From the NCBI GenBank assembly GCA_036384655.1, contig DASVLX010000155.1:1-64000 (forward strand): a stretch of DNA of 64,000 nt, read 5' to 3'. Position numbers and translations under genes: made by a program. The notes beneath the pieces are model-generated. The model was not told the DNA's origin and did not search any database. It saw only the letters and a program-made list of their open reading frames with translations. The stretch is from DASVLX01 sp036384655. Lineage in GTDB: Bacteria > Actinomycetota > Actinomycetes > Mycobacteriales > Pseudonocardiaceae. Within the stretch, counting starts at the first letter, position 1; each line of letters begins with the position of its first letter. Of the stretch, positions 1-8,293 are shown piece after piece.

Positions 1-828
1 CCCGGCACCGCCGTAGAGGTCCCAGGCGACCCCGCCGGTGGGCGCGTCGGCCCAGTCCCCGACCACCGAGGCCAGCGTGTCGGCGGCGGCCGGATGCACC
101 TGCCAGAAGCCGTCCGCGGACAGCGACCACGCCCGGCCCGCGGCGGACTGCTCGGCCCGGCCACCGACGAGCCAGCGGGTGCGGAACCCGCGCGACCGGG
201 TCACCGGCTCCCTGGTCGCGACATGCTGCGCGCCGCGATCATCCAGCACCACCTCGACACCGCCGGCCGACCAGGACCGGTTGAGCACACCGTCCAGCAG
301 GCCGTGCGCGGCGATCGCGCAGCCCTCCTCGGGGTCCAGTCGGATCACCTCGTGGCCGCGGTGCGAACGCAGCCCGGCGTGGCCCCGATCGTCGACCGCC
401 AGCCGCAGCCGGGTCCGCCAGTGCAGCGGCCCGCCGGGCAGTTCCTCGACCGGCACGGTCCAGCGCAGCCCGGCCAGCCGGCGCAGTTGCTCGCCGATCA
501 CCTGGGACTTCAGCTCACGCTGGGCGGCCGGGCTGGCATGCTGCCAGTCGCATCCGCCGCAGCCGCCCGGGCCGGCCAGCGGACATGCCGGCGTGACGCG
601 GGCCGGCGAGGCGTCCAGCACCTCGACGGCGTCACCGCGACAGAACGATCCGCCCCGGTCCTCAGTGATCTCCACCACCACGCGCTCGCCCGGCAGCGCG
701 TGCCGGACGAACACCACCCGTCCATCGACCCGACCGACGCAGTGGCCGCCGTGCGCCACCGGGCCGATCTCCATCTCGCACCGGCGGCCGGTCCAGTCCA
801 CCGCGCCGACCTGCGGCGAATCACCCAT
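1..828 (-). CDS. Class I SAM-dependent RNA methyltransferase, TrmA/RumA type (3' end outside window)
   Basis: This is a probable 5-methyluridine-type RNA methyltransferase, using SAM to methylate tRNA or rRNA in the cytoplasm. The reading frame is open from an ATG at 828 to the window edge, giving 276 visible residues. The first ~60 residues look like a TRAM RNA-binding domain (AHGGHCVGRVDGRVVFVRHA). A Cys cluster of iron-sulfur type follows (CPLAGPGGCGGCDWQH, about residues 81-96). The last visible residues, WDLYGGAG, are the start of the SAM-binding motif, so the catalytic Cys lies outside. It is divergent from the TrkA pair, as Rv2689c is from ceoB/ceoC in M. tuberculosis. The exact target base cannot be told. 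Confidence 0.85.
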   Translation of the reverse strand, partial: MGDSPQVGAVDWTGRRCEMEIGPVAHGGHCVGRVDGRVVFVRHALPGERVVVEITEDRGGSFCRGDAVEVLDASPARVTPACPLAGPGGCGGCDWQHASPAAQRELKSQVIGEQLRRLAGLRWTVPVEELPGGPLHWRTRLRLAVDDRGHAGLRSHRGHEVIRLDPEEGCAIAAHGLLDGVLNRSWSAGGVEVVLDDRGAQHVATREPVTRSRGFRTRWLVGGRAEQSAAGRAWSLSADGFWQVHPAAADTLASVVGDWADAPTGGVAWDLYGGAG

Positions 829-1018
829 CGACAGTTCCTCGGACTACAACGCGGACATCCCAGCGTAGGGCCGGGATTTGTCGGCCGGTCAATCCGCACG
901 GAGGTACCGTCTGTAGCGGACGGACCCGCGGTGGTCCCGCCAGTCGGAGGCAGCGCTTGCGTTCGCTTCGCGGGCGTTGGGTACGGTCTGCGCGCACCGC
1001 GGAGGAGGAGGCACATCG

Positions 1019-1687
1019 TTGCACGTGGTCATCATGGGCTGCGGCCGAGTGGGATCATCACTGGCACTGGCGTTGGAGCGGCTGGGGCATGACGTGGCCG
1101 TCATCGACAGGGACGACCAGTCGTTCCGCCGGCTCGGCGCGGACTTCCACGGTCAGCAGGTTCTCGGTATCGGATTCGACCGGGACGTGCTGATCAAGGC
1201 GGGTATCGAGCATGCCGGCGCGTTCGCGGCGGTGTCCAGCGGAGACAACTCCAACATCATCTCGGCGCGAGTGGCGCGGGAGACGTTCGGCGTGAGCCAC
1301 GTGGTCGCCCGGATCTACGACGCCCGGCGGGCCGCCGTGTACGAGCGGCTGGGCATTCCGACCGTGGCGACCGTGCCGTGGAGCACCGACCGGTTCCTAC
1401 GCACCCTGCTGCCCGACGGGGTCGCCTCGGCGTGGCGTGACCCCACCGGATCGGTGGCGATCCTGCAGCTGCCGCTGCACGAGAAGTGGATCGGCCACTC
1501 GATGCGGGAGATCCAGGAGGTCACCAGTTGCCGGGTGGCGTTCGTCATGCGGTTCGGCACCGGGATATTGCCCACCGCGAAGACCGTGTTGCAGGCCGAT
1601 GACGTCGTCTATGTGGCGGCGGTGTCCGGCACGGTCACCGATGTCACCGCTGCCGCCGCGCAGCCACCACAGGAGGATCTGCACTGA
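1019..1687 (+). CDS. TrkA-family K+ uptake regulatory protein (CeoB-like)
   Basis: This is a cytoplasmic RCK-domain regulator that gates a potassium channel or transporter in response to nucleotide binding. The 222-residue product opens with a Rossmann motif, GCGRVGSS (residues 6-13), and VAVIDRD at the end of the second strand. The RCK_C half starts near residue 135. I chose TTG at 1019 because GGAGGAGGAGG lies at the right distance upstream and the protein then starts just before the first beta strand; an upstream ATG at 977 would add 14 odd residues. Its stop overlaps the next start by one base (TGATG). No TrkH/KtrB membrane subunit is in the window. Confidence 0.9.
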   Translation: MHVVIMGCGRVGSSLALALERLGHDVAVIDRDDQSFRRLGADFHGQQVLGIGFDRDVLIKAGIEHAGAFAAVSSGDNSNIISARVARETFGVSHVVARIYDARRAAVYERLGIPTVATVPWSTDRFLRTLLPDGVASAWRDPTGSVAILQLPLHEKWIGHSMREIQEVTSCRVAFVMRFGTGILPTAKTVLQADDVVYVAAVSGTVTDVTAAAAQPPQEDLH

Positions 1688-2376
1688 TGCGTGTCGCGAT
1701 CGCCGGGGCCGGTGCCGTCGGTCGGTCCATCGCCGCCGAACTGGTCGAGTCGGACCACGAGGTGATGCTGATCGAGCGTGATGCCACCCAGTTCGATCCG
1801 TCGGCCGTGGAGCCGGCCGAATGGGTGCTCGCCGACGCCTGCGAGCTGTCGTCGTTGGAGGATGCCGGTCTGGAGACCTGTGATGTGGTGATCGCGGCGA
1901 CCGGTGACGACAAGGCCAACCTGGTGGTGTCCCTGCTGGCCAAGACCGAGTTCGCGGTCAAGCGGGTGGTGGCGCGGGTGAACAACCCACGCAACGAGTG
2001 GCTGTTCACTGAGGCCTGGGGCGTGGACGTGGCGGTGTCGACGCCGCGGATCCTGGCCGCCATGGTCGAGGAGGCGGTCAGCGTCGGCGGCCTGGTGCAG
2101 TTGCTGACCCTGCGGCAGGGCCAGGCGAACCTGGTCGAGATCACCCTGTCCGACGACACGCCGCTGGCCGGACGGAGCCCGCTGTCTCTCGACCTGCCCG
2201 CCGACGCCGCGCTGGTGGCGATCCTGCGCGGCGGCCAGGTGATCGTGCCGACCCAGGAGGACACGGTCGAGCCGGGCGACGAGCTGATGTTCGTGGCGCG
2301 CCCTGAGGTCGAGCCGGCCATCCGTGCCGCGCTGCGCGCGGAGAGCCGCCTGGAGAAGCACCGTCACCGGCCCTGA
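1687..2376 (+). CDS. TrkA-family K+ uptake regulatory protein (CeoC-like)
   Basis: This is the second RCK protein of the pair, 229 residues. The NAD-binding motif is AGAGAVGRS (about residues 5-13), with the acidic LIERD that contacts the ribose at 28-32. The C-terminal RCK_C domain covers about residues 140-220. The ATG overlaps the stop of the preceding gene by one base, so the two are translationally coupled and probably form a hetero-oligomeric gating ring. The tandem arrangement matches ceoB-ceoC of mycobacteria. Nothing is odd in sequence or length. Confidence 0.9.
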   Translation: MRVAIAGAGAVGRSIAAELVESDHEVMLIERDATQFDPSAVEPAEWVLADACELSSLEDAGLETCDVVIAATGDDKANLVVSLLAKTEFAVKRVVARVNNPRNEWLFTEAWGVDVAVSTPRILAAMVEEAVSVGGLVQLLTLRQGQANLVEITLSDDTPLAGRSPLSLDLPADAALVAILRGGQVIVPTQEDTVEPGDELMFVARPEVEPAIRAALRAESRLEKHRHRP

Positions 2377-2449
2377 CCGGCCTCGTTGACCGGCGTGGGA
2401 CCACCTGAGCAGTGTCGGCCCGAGCAGTGTTGCTGGCGGGGAGGCCACG

Positions 2450-3235
2450 GTGATCGAACTGGATCAACTGGATTCCGTGTCGGATGTGCCGATCCGTTCG
2501 GATCAGTACCTCCGCGTCACGACGCATGCCTGGTGGATGGCTGGCTTCGGCCTTCACGATCGCGAATTCCGCTTTCTCGGCGAAAACTGGATTCACGTGT
2601 GGATTCCCGCCGACCGCGGTCGTGCCTGGCTGCTGGAACGGCGAGTGACGGGGCGTCAACGATGGTTGGCCGGGAGTGCCGAAGAGGCCGTCGCGCTCGG
2701 ATTCGAGGTGACGGGTGGGTGGCCGTCCGGGCGCTGGCGGGCTCCGTTCGGCGACTTCTTCGCGCGCGAATCGGGAAGACGGCCGAGCGCTCAGCCAGGT
2801 TCCTGGGCACAACCCGACGAGGGATTCCTGGCGGAACTACCTCGCGACCCGCACGAGCTTTATCAGCGGTTGGAGAATGACAGTCCGCGAAACCGGCCCG
2901 GCTACATTGGGGCGCTCAAATACGCGCTCGCGGCGTTGAAAACCGGATTGGTTCCCGCTGACCTGCGCGGAGCGTTGTACGGCGCGATCGGCCTGATACC
3001 GGGTGCCGCCATTATCAGGGACACCGCCAATGTGGATGGCGCTCCCGCGGTGGCGCTGGCCGTCGACGACGGAACACGGCGCACCGACGTGCTCATTGAT
3101 CCGTCGAACGGTGAGTTCGTGGGCGAACGAGTCACCATGACCAGCGATGCGTTCGGCCTGCGGGCCGGTGTCGTGACGTCACAGACCGCCATGCGGCGGT
3201 CGGTCGTCGACGAGCTACCCGAGCCACCGGGCTGA
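2450..3235 (+). CDS. CU044_5270-like domain protein, free-standing
   Basis: This is a 261-residue protein of unknown function starting GTG at 2450 behind a GGGAGG ribosome binding site. Residues ~145-245 resemble the soluble C-terminal part of CU044_5270 proteins: FLAELPRDPHELYQRL, then ALYGAIGLIPGA, then a DVLIDPSNGEFVGER strand pair and AFGLRAGVVTSQTA. Those proteins usually carry an N-terminal transmembrane segment and lie beside an ECF sigma factor gene. Here no membrane segment is visible and no sigma gene is adjacent. The N-terminal ~120 residues, rich in Trp and Arg, are not recognised. The family assignment is by pattern recall. Confidence 0.6.
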   Translation: MIELDQLDSVSDVPIRSDQYLRVTTHAWWMAGFGLHDREFRFLGENWIHVWIPADRGRAWLLERRVTGRQRWLAGSAEEAVALGFEVTGGWPSGRWRAPFGDFFARESGRRPSAQPGSWAQPDEGFLAELPRDPHELYQRLENDSPRNRPGYIGALKYALAALKTGLVPADLRGALYGAIGLIPGAAIIRDTANVDGAPAVALAVDDGTRRTDVLIDPSNGEFVGERVTMTSDAFGLRAGVVTSQTAMRRSVVDELPEPPG

Positions 3236-3237
3236 GT

Positions 3238-4104
3238 TCAGCCGGCCGAGGGTTCGATCTCGATCGCGGCGCGCTGCCCCTGTGCCGCCTTGGTCTGGGC
3301 CGCCTCGGTCTGGGCCGCCTCGGTCTGGGCCGCATCCAGTTCCGCGGCCTGCTTCAGCCGCTTCAGGCGGACATCCGCCCGGCGCACCGCCCACACGGTG
3401 ACCAGCGCGGCCAGCGCCGTCAACGGCCAGCCCATGGCGATCCGGGCGAACGCCAGCCAGCCGACCGAATCCTGGTTGTACAGCGAGTTCTGCACCACGA
3501 ACCGGGCGCCGAACACGACCGCCCAGACGATGGTGGCCAGGTCGTAGTAGCGCCGGGATGGCACGTCGCGCCGCCAGCCCATGCCGGTGCTGTTCAGCGC
3601 CGACCACACCACGCCGGCGAGCGGCCAGCGGGCCAGTACCGACACCAGGAAGGCGCCGGCGTAGAGCAGGCTGGTCCAGATGCCGAACAGGAAGTAGCCG
3701 CGTGCCGAACCGGTGCGGTACGCGATGAACGCGGCGACGGCCACGCCGAACAGGCCGGAGATGGCCGGCTGCACCGGCTCCCGGCGGATCAGCCGCCAGG
3801 CCAGGATCGCCACCGCGACGCCCAGCGACGACCAGATGGCCGCGGCCAGGCTGTGTGCCGGCAGATAGACGCCGACGAACACCAGAACCGGGACCGACGA
3901 GTAGACCAGCCCGCTGACGCCACCCATCTGCTCCAGCAGCGTGGGTGGTTTCTTGTCGATGTCCTCGGCGGTGTCACCGTTGTCAGCACTGGCGGCCGGG
4001 CTGTCGCCGGCCTGGCTCGCCACGGCGTGGACATCGCTGTTGAGATCGTCGGTGCTGTCTGCTCGCTCCGCCGCTTCGGCGGGCGTCGGTCCCGATTGGG
4101 TCAT
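3238..4104 (-). CDS. DUF3159 integral membrane protein
   Basis: This 288-residue membrane protein belongs to DUF3159, of unknown function (Rv2693c-like). About 60 hydrophilic residues precede a run of hydrophobic segments from about residue 65 to 235 (for example VLVFVGVYLPAHSLAAAIW and ISGLFGVAVAAFIAY), probably six helices. The motif QNSLYNQDSVGWLAFARIAMGWPL is typical of the family. The C-terminal tail carries a pentapeptide repeat, AAQTE, from a 15-bp DNA repeat. The start codon overlaps the stop of the OB-fold gene (ATGA), so the two are coupled. It ends 2 bp from the convergent gene. Confidence 0.9.
   Translation of the reverse strand: MTQSGPTPAEAAERADSTDDLNSDVHAVASQAGDSPAASADNGDTAEDIDKKPPTLLEQMGGVSGLVYSSVPVLVFVGVYLPAHSLAAAIWSSLGVAVAILAWRLIRREPVQPAISGLFGVAVAAFIAYRTGSARGYFLFGIWTSLLYAGAFLVSVLARWPLAGVVWSALNSTGMGWRRDVPSRRYYDLATIVWAVVFGARFVVQNSLYNQDSVGWLAFARIAMGWPLTALAALVTVWAVRRADVRLKRLKQAAELDAAQTEAAQTEAAQTKAAQGQRAAIEIEPSAG
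3284..3328. repeat. 15-bp tandem repeat, 3 units, inside the DUF3159 gene
   Basis: Three consecutive 15-bp units, GCCGCCTYGGTCTGG on the plus strand (first unit T, the others C at the variable base), encode the AAQTE repeats of the C-terminal tail on the minus strand. A fourth degenerate unit follows. Confidence 0.9.
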
Positions 4105-4478
4105 GGAGTCGTCTGCAACTCGTAGTAGGGGTTGTACATGACCTTGCGGCCATCACGGACGGCCATCCGACCGGTAGCCGTAATCGTACGGCCCGGCTCG
4201 ATGCCGGCAATTCGGCGACGGCCCAGCCACACCAAGGTCACGCCGTCAGTGCCGTCGTACAACTCGGCCTGCACGCTCGCCGCCGAGTCATTCGGACATA
4301 CTTCAACACTGCGCAGCTTTCCGCGTACGGTGGCCGCCGCCCCGAACGCACAGTCCCTGGCCGGTGTGGCCGGGACCTGTTTCTCTCCGCTGGAAAGGTC
4401 GTCCATCTCAGGCTCGGCCTCGTCGCCGGCCAACTTGCCCATCAACCGACGCCAGTAACCACTCGCAGTCGCGCTCAT
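4101..4478 (-). CDS. OB-fold nucleic acid binding domain protein
   Basis: This small cytoplasmic protein (125 residues from the chosen start) has a predicted OB fold. After MSATASGYWRRLMGKL there is an acidic linker, then the beta-barrel core ATVRGKLRSVEV, VQAELYDGTDGVTLVWLG and RTITATGRMAVRDG. It is homologous to Rv2694c and always sits next to the DUF3159 gene. Its stop overlaps the DUF3159 start by 4 bp. The start is not firm: ATG at 4478 matches the family N-terminus, but the open frame extends to 4529. No ligand is known. Confidence 0.8.
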   Translation of the reverse strand: MSATASGYWRRLMGKLAGDEAEPEMDDLSSGEKQVPATPARDCAFGAAATVRGKLRSVEVCPNDSAASVQAELYDGTDGVTLVWLGRRRIAGIEPGRTITATGRMAVRDGRKVMYNPYYELQTTP

Positions 4479-4584
4479 CTTCCTGCGCTCCATCGCGTAG
4501 GGGGCCGCCCCGACAATCGACCCGTTCACACGTCAGGGTAACCGCAGCGAAACGTAAGCCAAGGACTTCGGGCACGATCTTCTG

Positions 4585-5343
4585 GTGACATTTGCCTCTT
4601 TGTGTCAAGTGATCAACAAGGCAGTGCTGCTGCCCGGCACCGGCTCGGACGAGGTGTTTGTCACCAGCGTCTTCGCCGGTCCGCTAGCGGCCGCGGGTCT
4701 GCGTCTGGTAGCGCCCGTTCCGATGCCCGGAGCCGAACTCGCGGAACGGCATCTCGCGGATCTGGACGCCGCCGCTTCGAATGGCCCGGTGCTGGCCGGC
4801 GGCATCTCGTTCGGCGCGCATCTGGCGGCCGAATGGGCCCTCCTTCATCCGGACCGCTGCGCCGGCCTGCTGCTGGCGATGCCGGCCTGGTCCGGCGATC
4901 CCGGCGGTGATTCCGGGGCTGGTTCCGACCGTGACCCCGCACTGGCCGCCGCCGCCGCGCTGGCCAGTGCGGACGCCGTCGATGCCGACGGACTGGACGT
5001 CACCCTGGCCCGCATCACCGCCGATTCGCCGCCCTGGCTGGCCGGCGAACTGGACCGGTCCTGGCGGCGGCAGGGACGTCGTCTGCCGGTGTCCCTGCGG
5101 GTCGCCGCGCGCCGCCCGGCACCGACACTGGCCGCCCTGGGCCGGATCACCGTCCCCGTCGGCGTGGCGGCCTGCACGGACGATCCGGTTCATCCGCTGT
5201 CGGTCGCGCGGGCCTGGGCCGACGCCCTGCCCGCCGCCGCGCTGTGCACCACCACGCTGGCTGACCTGGACCCGGACCGAGAGTCGCTGGGCCGGGTCAC
5301 CGTGGCCGCCTGGCGGCGGGCCACCGGTCATCGAGCCCGCTGA
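4585..5343 (+). CDS. Alpha/beta-hydrolase fold protein
   Basis: This is a 252-residue protein with a nucleophile elbow GISFGAH (Ser at about residue 75) after a first strand AVLLPGTGSD. It is therefore a probable serine hydrolase of unknown substrate. A late Asp in the segment CTDDPVHPLSVARAWADAL fits the acid of the triad and its metal-free neighbours; a catalytic His is not obvious. It occupies the Rv2695 position. GTG at 4585 is the longest start; GTG at 4609 or 4624 is possible, and none has a strong ribosome binding site. Confidence 0.7.
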   Translation: MTFASLCQVINKAVLLPGTGSDEVFVTSVFAGPLAAAGLRLVAPVPMPGAELAERHLADLDAAASNGPVLAGGISFGAHLAAEWALLHPDRCAGLLLAMPAWSGDPGGDSGAGSDRDPALAAAAALASADAVDADGLDVTLARITADSPPWLAGELDRSWRRQGRRLPVSLRVAARRPAPTLAALGRITVPVGVAACTDDPVHPLSVARAWADALPAAALCTTTLADLDPDRESLGRVTVAAWRRATGHRAR

Positions 5344-5361
5344 TCCAGTCGGATGGGTTAC

Positions 5362-5383
5362 GGCCGGCCGGTCACGGCCGGCT
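5362..5383. terminator. Hairpin between convergent genes
   Basis: A perfect 7-bp stem, CCGGCCG / CGGCCGG, with loop GTCA sits at 5364-5381. One more G-C pair and a G-T pair extend it outward. It lies between the stops of the hydrolase and DUF3710 genes and could serve both strands. There is no T-run, as usual in actinomycetes. Confidence 0.55.
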
Positions 5384-5385
5384 GG

Positions 5386-6174
5386 TCACGGCTGCGGCTG
5401 TGGGAAGGCTTGGCCCTGCGCCGGTCCCTGCGCCTGTGCCTGGATCTGGGCCTGCAACTGCTCGATCTGCTCGGCGACCTCCTGCGGCAACTGCACCGGC
5501 AGGGGTTCGCGCGCGGGCATCGGGTGCTTGCCCCGCACCACGACGGACTCCCGAATGACGTCGCGTAGCAGTGCCGCGGCGGCCGCCGACCGATCCTTGG
5601 GGCCGATGACCATCCCGCGCAGCAGCCAGCGCGGGCCGTCGATGCCGATAAACCGGTACAGCAGGTCGTTGTCGAGGGCCACGACCTCGGTGCCCCATTC
5701 GCCGATCTCCCGGCGCACCCGGGCGGCATCATGACTGAGCTGGTCGGCCAGCTCACGGTTGATCTCGGGCCACAGCTTGCCGGTGCGCGGGGCGGCATAG
5801 GCACTGATCGTCAGCCGGCCGTGCTGGGTAAGCAGATGCACCGCCTTCAGTGGGCCGGCCGGGTCCATCTCGACCTGCAGCTGGGCGCCCTCGGGCAGCG
5901 GCACCCGCACCGAGCCGAGGTCGATCCGGGCCATACCGTCGTCCGGCGCATCCTCCTCGTCATAGGGGCCGCTGTCCGGCACCTCGCGTTCCTCTGTGTC
6001 TTCTGTGTCGGTGTCTTCTGTGTCCTCGTCGTCCGGGTACTCGTCGTCGACGTACTCGCCCTCGTATCCCTCGGCGTCGTAGTCGTCGGCGTCATGGTCG
6101 TGCTGGCCGGCGGCCGCCCCCGAACCGTCCTCGGTGCCGTGCCGGCCGCTCCCCCGATGTCCGAAGATGCTCAC
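5386..6174 (-). CDS. DUF3710 family protein
   Basis: This 262-residue protein belongs to DUF3710 (Rv2696c-like), of unknown function. The first ~75 residues are acidic and low in complexity, with repeated DTED/DDE blocks. The conserved domain runs from MARIDLGSVRVPLP to about residue 235 and contains IDGPRWLLRGMVIGP. The C-terminus is Gln/Ala/Pro-rich. GTG at 6174 overlaps the dut stop (GTGA), so translation is coupled to dut. Confidence 0.9.
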   Translation of the reverse strand: MSIFGHRGSGRHGTEDGSGAAAGQHDHDADDYDAEGYEGEYVDDEYPDDEDTEDTDTEDTEEREVPDSGPYDEEDAPDDGMARIDLGSVRVPLPEGAQLQVEMDPAGPLKAVHLLTQHGRLTISAYAAPRTGKLWPEINRELADQLSHDAARVRREIGEWGTEVVALDNDLLYRFIGIDGPRWLLRGMVIGPKDRSAAAAALLRDVIRESVVVRGKHPMPAREPLPVQLPQEVAEQIEQLQAQIQAQAQGPAQGQAFPQPQP

Positions 6175-6713
6175 TTGGCCTCCCTACCCAGTCCGCCGTC
6201 GGCGTTCGTATCGACGTTCATATCCAGACCGACCGGCGCGTCGACCGGGGCGCCCAGCGCGGCATGTCCGCCGGTCGAGCCATAGCCGCCGATGCCACGG
6301 ACCGTAGCCGGCAATGACTGTCCGGAGTCAACCTCGCGGAAGACCGCGTGCTCGACCCGTTGCACGACCAACTGCGCGACGCGGTCGCCGCGGCGCAGCG
6401 TGATCGGCTCACGCGGGTCATGGTTGATCAGGCAGATCCTGATCTCACCGCGATAGCCGGAGTCGATGGTGCCCGGGGTGTTGACGACCGACAGGCCGGC
6501 CCGGGCGGCGAGCCCGGAGCGCGGATGCACGAACCCGACGTAACCCTCGGGCAGCGCGATCGCGATGCCGGTCCCCACCACGGCCCGTTCGGCCGGCTCG
6601 ATCACCACATCGGTCGTGGTCACGAGATCCACACCCGCATCACCGGGATGAGCATAGGACGGAATGGGAACGTCCGGGTCGATCCGGGACAACAGCACCT
6701 CGACGTTCGGCAC
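6171..6713 (-). CDS. dut: Deoxyuridine 5'-triphosphate nucleotidohydrolase (dUTPase)
   Basis: This homotrimeric dUTPase hydrolyses dUTP to dUMP and pyrophosphate, keeping uracil out of DNA and feeding dTMP synthesis. All five motifs are visible: HPGDAGVDL (motif 1), HPRSGLA (2), NTPGTIDSGYRGE (3, with the uracil-binding Tyr), RGDRVAQLV (4) and the C-terminal RGIGGYGSTG (5). At 180 residues it is longer than the usual ~150 because about 27 residues follow motif 5. It starts at GTG 6713 and is coupled to DUF3710 downstream. A possible -10 hexamer, TAGTCT (minus strand, 6727-6722), lies 8 bp before the start and would give a near-leaderless mRNA. Confidence 0.95.
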   Translation of the reverse strand: MPNVEVLLSRIDPDVPIPSYAHPGDAGVDLVTTTDVVIEPAERAVVGTGIAIALPEGYVGFVHPRSGLAARAGLSVVNTPGTIDSGYRGEIRICLINHDPREPITLRRGDRVAQLVVQRVEHAVFREVDSGQSLPATVRGIGGYGSTGGHAALGAPVDAPVGLDMNVDTNADGGLGREAK

Positions 6714-6746
6714 GGTGGGCGAGACTACCCTGAGCGCGTACCAGGC

Positions 6747-6768
6747 TGAGACATACCTGAGACATACC
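6747..6768. repeat. Perfect 11-bp tandem repeat in the dut/DUF3093 divergent promoter
   Basis: TGAGACATACC is present twice in direct succession, about one helical turn apart, in the 74-bp region between the divergent dut and DUF3093 genes. It may be a regulator site; no regulator is known for it. Confidence 0.7.
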
Positions 6769-6787
6769 GTGCCGACGAGGAGAGCCG

Positions 6788-7342
6788 GTGGCCGAGCACG
6801 ACACGAAACCAGCGGGCGAGCCGGTGTACCGCGAGCGCCTCTACCTGCAGTGGTGGCACTGGATTCTGCCGCTGATCGCGGCCGGCATCATCGCCGCCGA
6901 GGTGCACATGGGTTATCCGGGGGTGCGCGCGTGGCTGCCGTACCTGATCACGATCCCGCTCACCGCCTTGATGCTGTGGCGGTTCGGGCACGCCAAGGTC
7001 GAGGTTCGCGACGGTGAACTGTGGGCCGGTGAGGCGCATCTGCCGCTGCGATTCATCGATGAGATACGGATCGTGCCGCAGGCGATGAAACGCAGGGCGC
7101 TCGGCCCCGGATTCGATCCGGCCGCCTACGCGCTACACCGGAGCTGGGTGGGCCCGATGCTCTGGCTCCGGCTCAACGATCCAGACGACTCGACGCCGTA
7201 CTGGTTGATCAGCACCCGCCGACCGGAGCGACTCGCCGAGGCACTGGAGATCGCCCGGCCCCAGCCGGCTCTGCCTGATCCGGCGGTACCTAATCCCGCT
7301 CTGCCAGGTCCGGATGCGGACGAGGCTGGAACCGACAGGTAA
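6788..7342 (+). CDS. DUF3093 membrane protein
   Basis: This 184-residue protein belongs to DUF3093 (Rv2698-like). It has two adjacent membrane segments near the N-terminus (WILPLIAAGIIAAEVHMG and WLPYLITIPLTALMLWRFG). A PH-like soluble domain follows, with the family signature LRFIDEIRIVP and a later YWLISTRRPERLAEAL. The C-terminal tail is Pro/Ala-rich (about residues 155-184). It starts at GTG 6788 after GACGAGGAGAG. Its function is unknown; the gene is divergent from dut and convergent with the DUF4193 gene. Confidence 0.88.
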   Translation: MAEHDTKPAGEPVYRERLYLQWWHWILPLIAAGIIAAEVHMGYPGVRAWLPYLITIPLTALMLWRFGHAKVEVRDGELWAGEAHLPLRFIDEIRIVPQAMKRRALGPGFDPAAYALHRSWVGPMLWLRLNDPDDSTPYWLISTRRPERLAEALEIARPQPALPDPAVPNPALPGPDADEAGTDR

Positions 7343-7462
7343 CGGTCCAACCGAGAACGGTCGAACCGGTTACCGTCGAGCTCGGCATTGCCATGTGGCA
7401 CGGCAGTACCGTCGAGCACAGCGGCGACTGGTCTTCCCGCCAGTCGCCGCGCCCAGCCATCC

Positions 7463-7771
7463 TCAGGCGCAGTCGCGGCAGATGTACTGGCCATCGTGCT
7501 CCTCGGCGAGCCTGCTGCGGTGATGCACCAGGAAACACCGGGCGCAGGTGAACTCGTCGGCCTGCTTGGGCAGCACCTTGACGGTCAGTTCCTCACCGGA
7601 CATGCCCGACAGGTCGGCACCGGGCAGCTCGAAGTTCTCGTCCGGCGCGTCGGTGTCCACATCGACGACGCCCGACTGGTTCTCGTTCCGCCGGGCCTTC
7701 AACTCCTCCAGCGAGTCTTCCGCGAGTTCCTCAGCCTCGCTGCGCCGCGGCGCATCGTAGTCCGTCGCCAT
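7463..7771 (-). CDS. DUF4193 protein with a zinc-ribbon-like Cys pattern
   Basis: This 102-residue acidic protein (Rv2699c-like) is essential in mycobacteria by published transposon screens, as I recall, but its function is unknown. The N-terminal two thirds are acidic (SEAEELAEDSLEEL). The C-terminus has CARCFLVH and, 18 residues later, ICRDCA, giving a CxxC...CxxC metal site. Length and both motifs match the family. It starts at ATG 7771 behind GGGGTGAG. Confidence 0.9.
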   Translation of the reverse strand: MATDYDAPRRSEAEELAEDSLEELKARRNENQSGVVDVDTDAPDENFELPGADLSGMSGEELTVKVLPKQADEFTCARCFLVHHRSRLAEEHDGQYICRDCA

Positions 7772-8293
7772 TCGTTCTCACCCCTGGGTCTACTCAACTT
7801 GGTTCGTGCGGTGCTCAACGTCTCAGGGCAGCGTTTTGTGCCCGCCGCCGAGGGTGACAGCAGTCTCGCCGTGAAACGATCAACGCCAGGCCCGATCCCC
7901 CTGCGGGTCCCGGCACCTCCAAGGTGTTGAGCGCGCAGAGGGTAGCCCACCGCGAACCGGAACTGACATCCCATCGCCAAGATGTCACCCATCCGGGCGC
8001 ATTCACGTTTCGACTAGGTCACGTCCGGCCGATCCAAGATCCTGGGGCAACCGGAGCAAGGTTGCCCACGTCCTGGTTCACGTGGTGCCACGACGGGGGG
8101 AAGTATGACGGTCCGCAACAGCTTGATCACGACTGGTCAACATCACCGCTTCGGACGAGATCTTCACAACACCGTTACGAAGGGTGATCCAAATGCACCC
8201 AGCGACGCTGAAACGCCTAGGCTGAACAGCGCCGACAACCATCAAGAGGGCACACGAAATCCCGCTGGGATGAAGGTCAGGGAGGGACGAGGC
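7772..8293. other. 522-bp intergenic region, divergent promoters
   Basis: This region separates the divergent DUF4193 and Cei genes and must hold both promoters. A TAGGCT hexamer at 8218-8223 is a possible -10 for Cei, without a convincing -35. Short open frames on both strands lack ribosome binding sites and family features, so I call no gene here. Confidence 0.5.

Noticed and set aside
7772..8293. Short minus-strand frame at 7699-7992 considered as a gene
   Set aside because: It overlaps the start of the DUF4193 gene, lacks a ribosome binding site and shows no recognisable domain.
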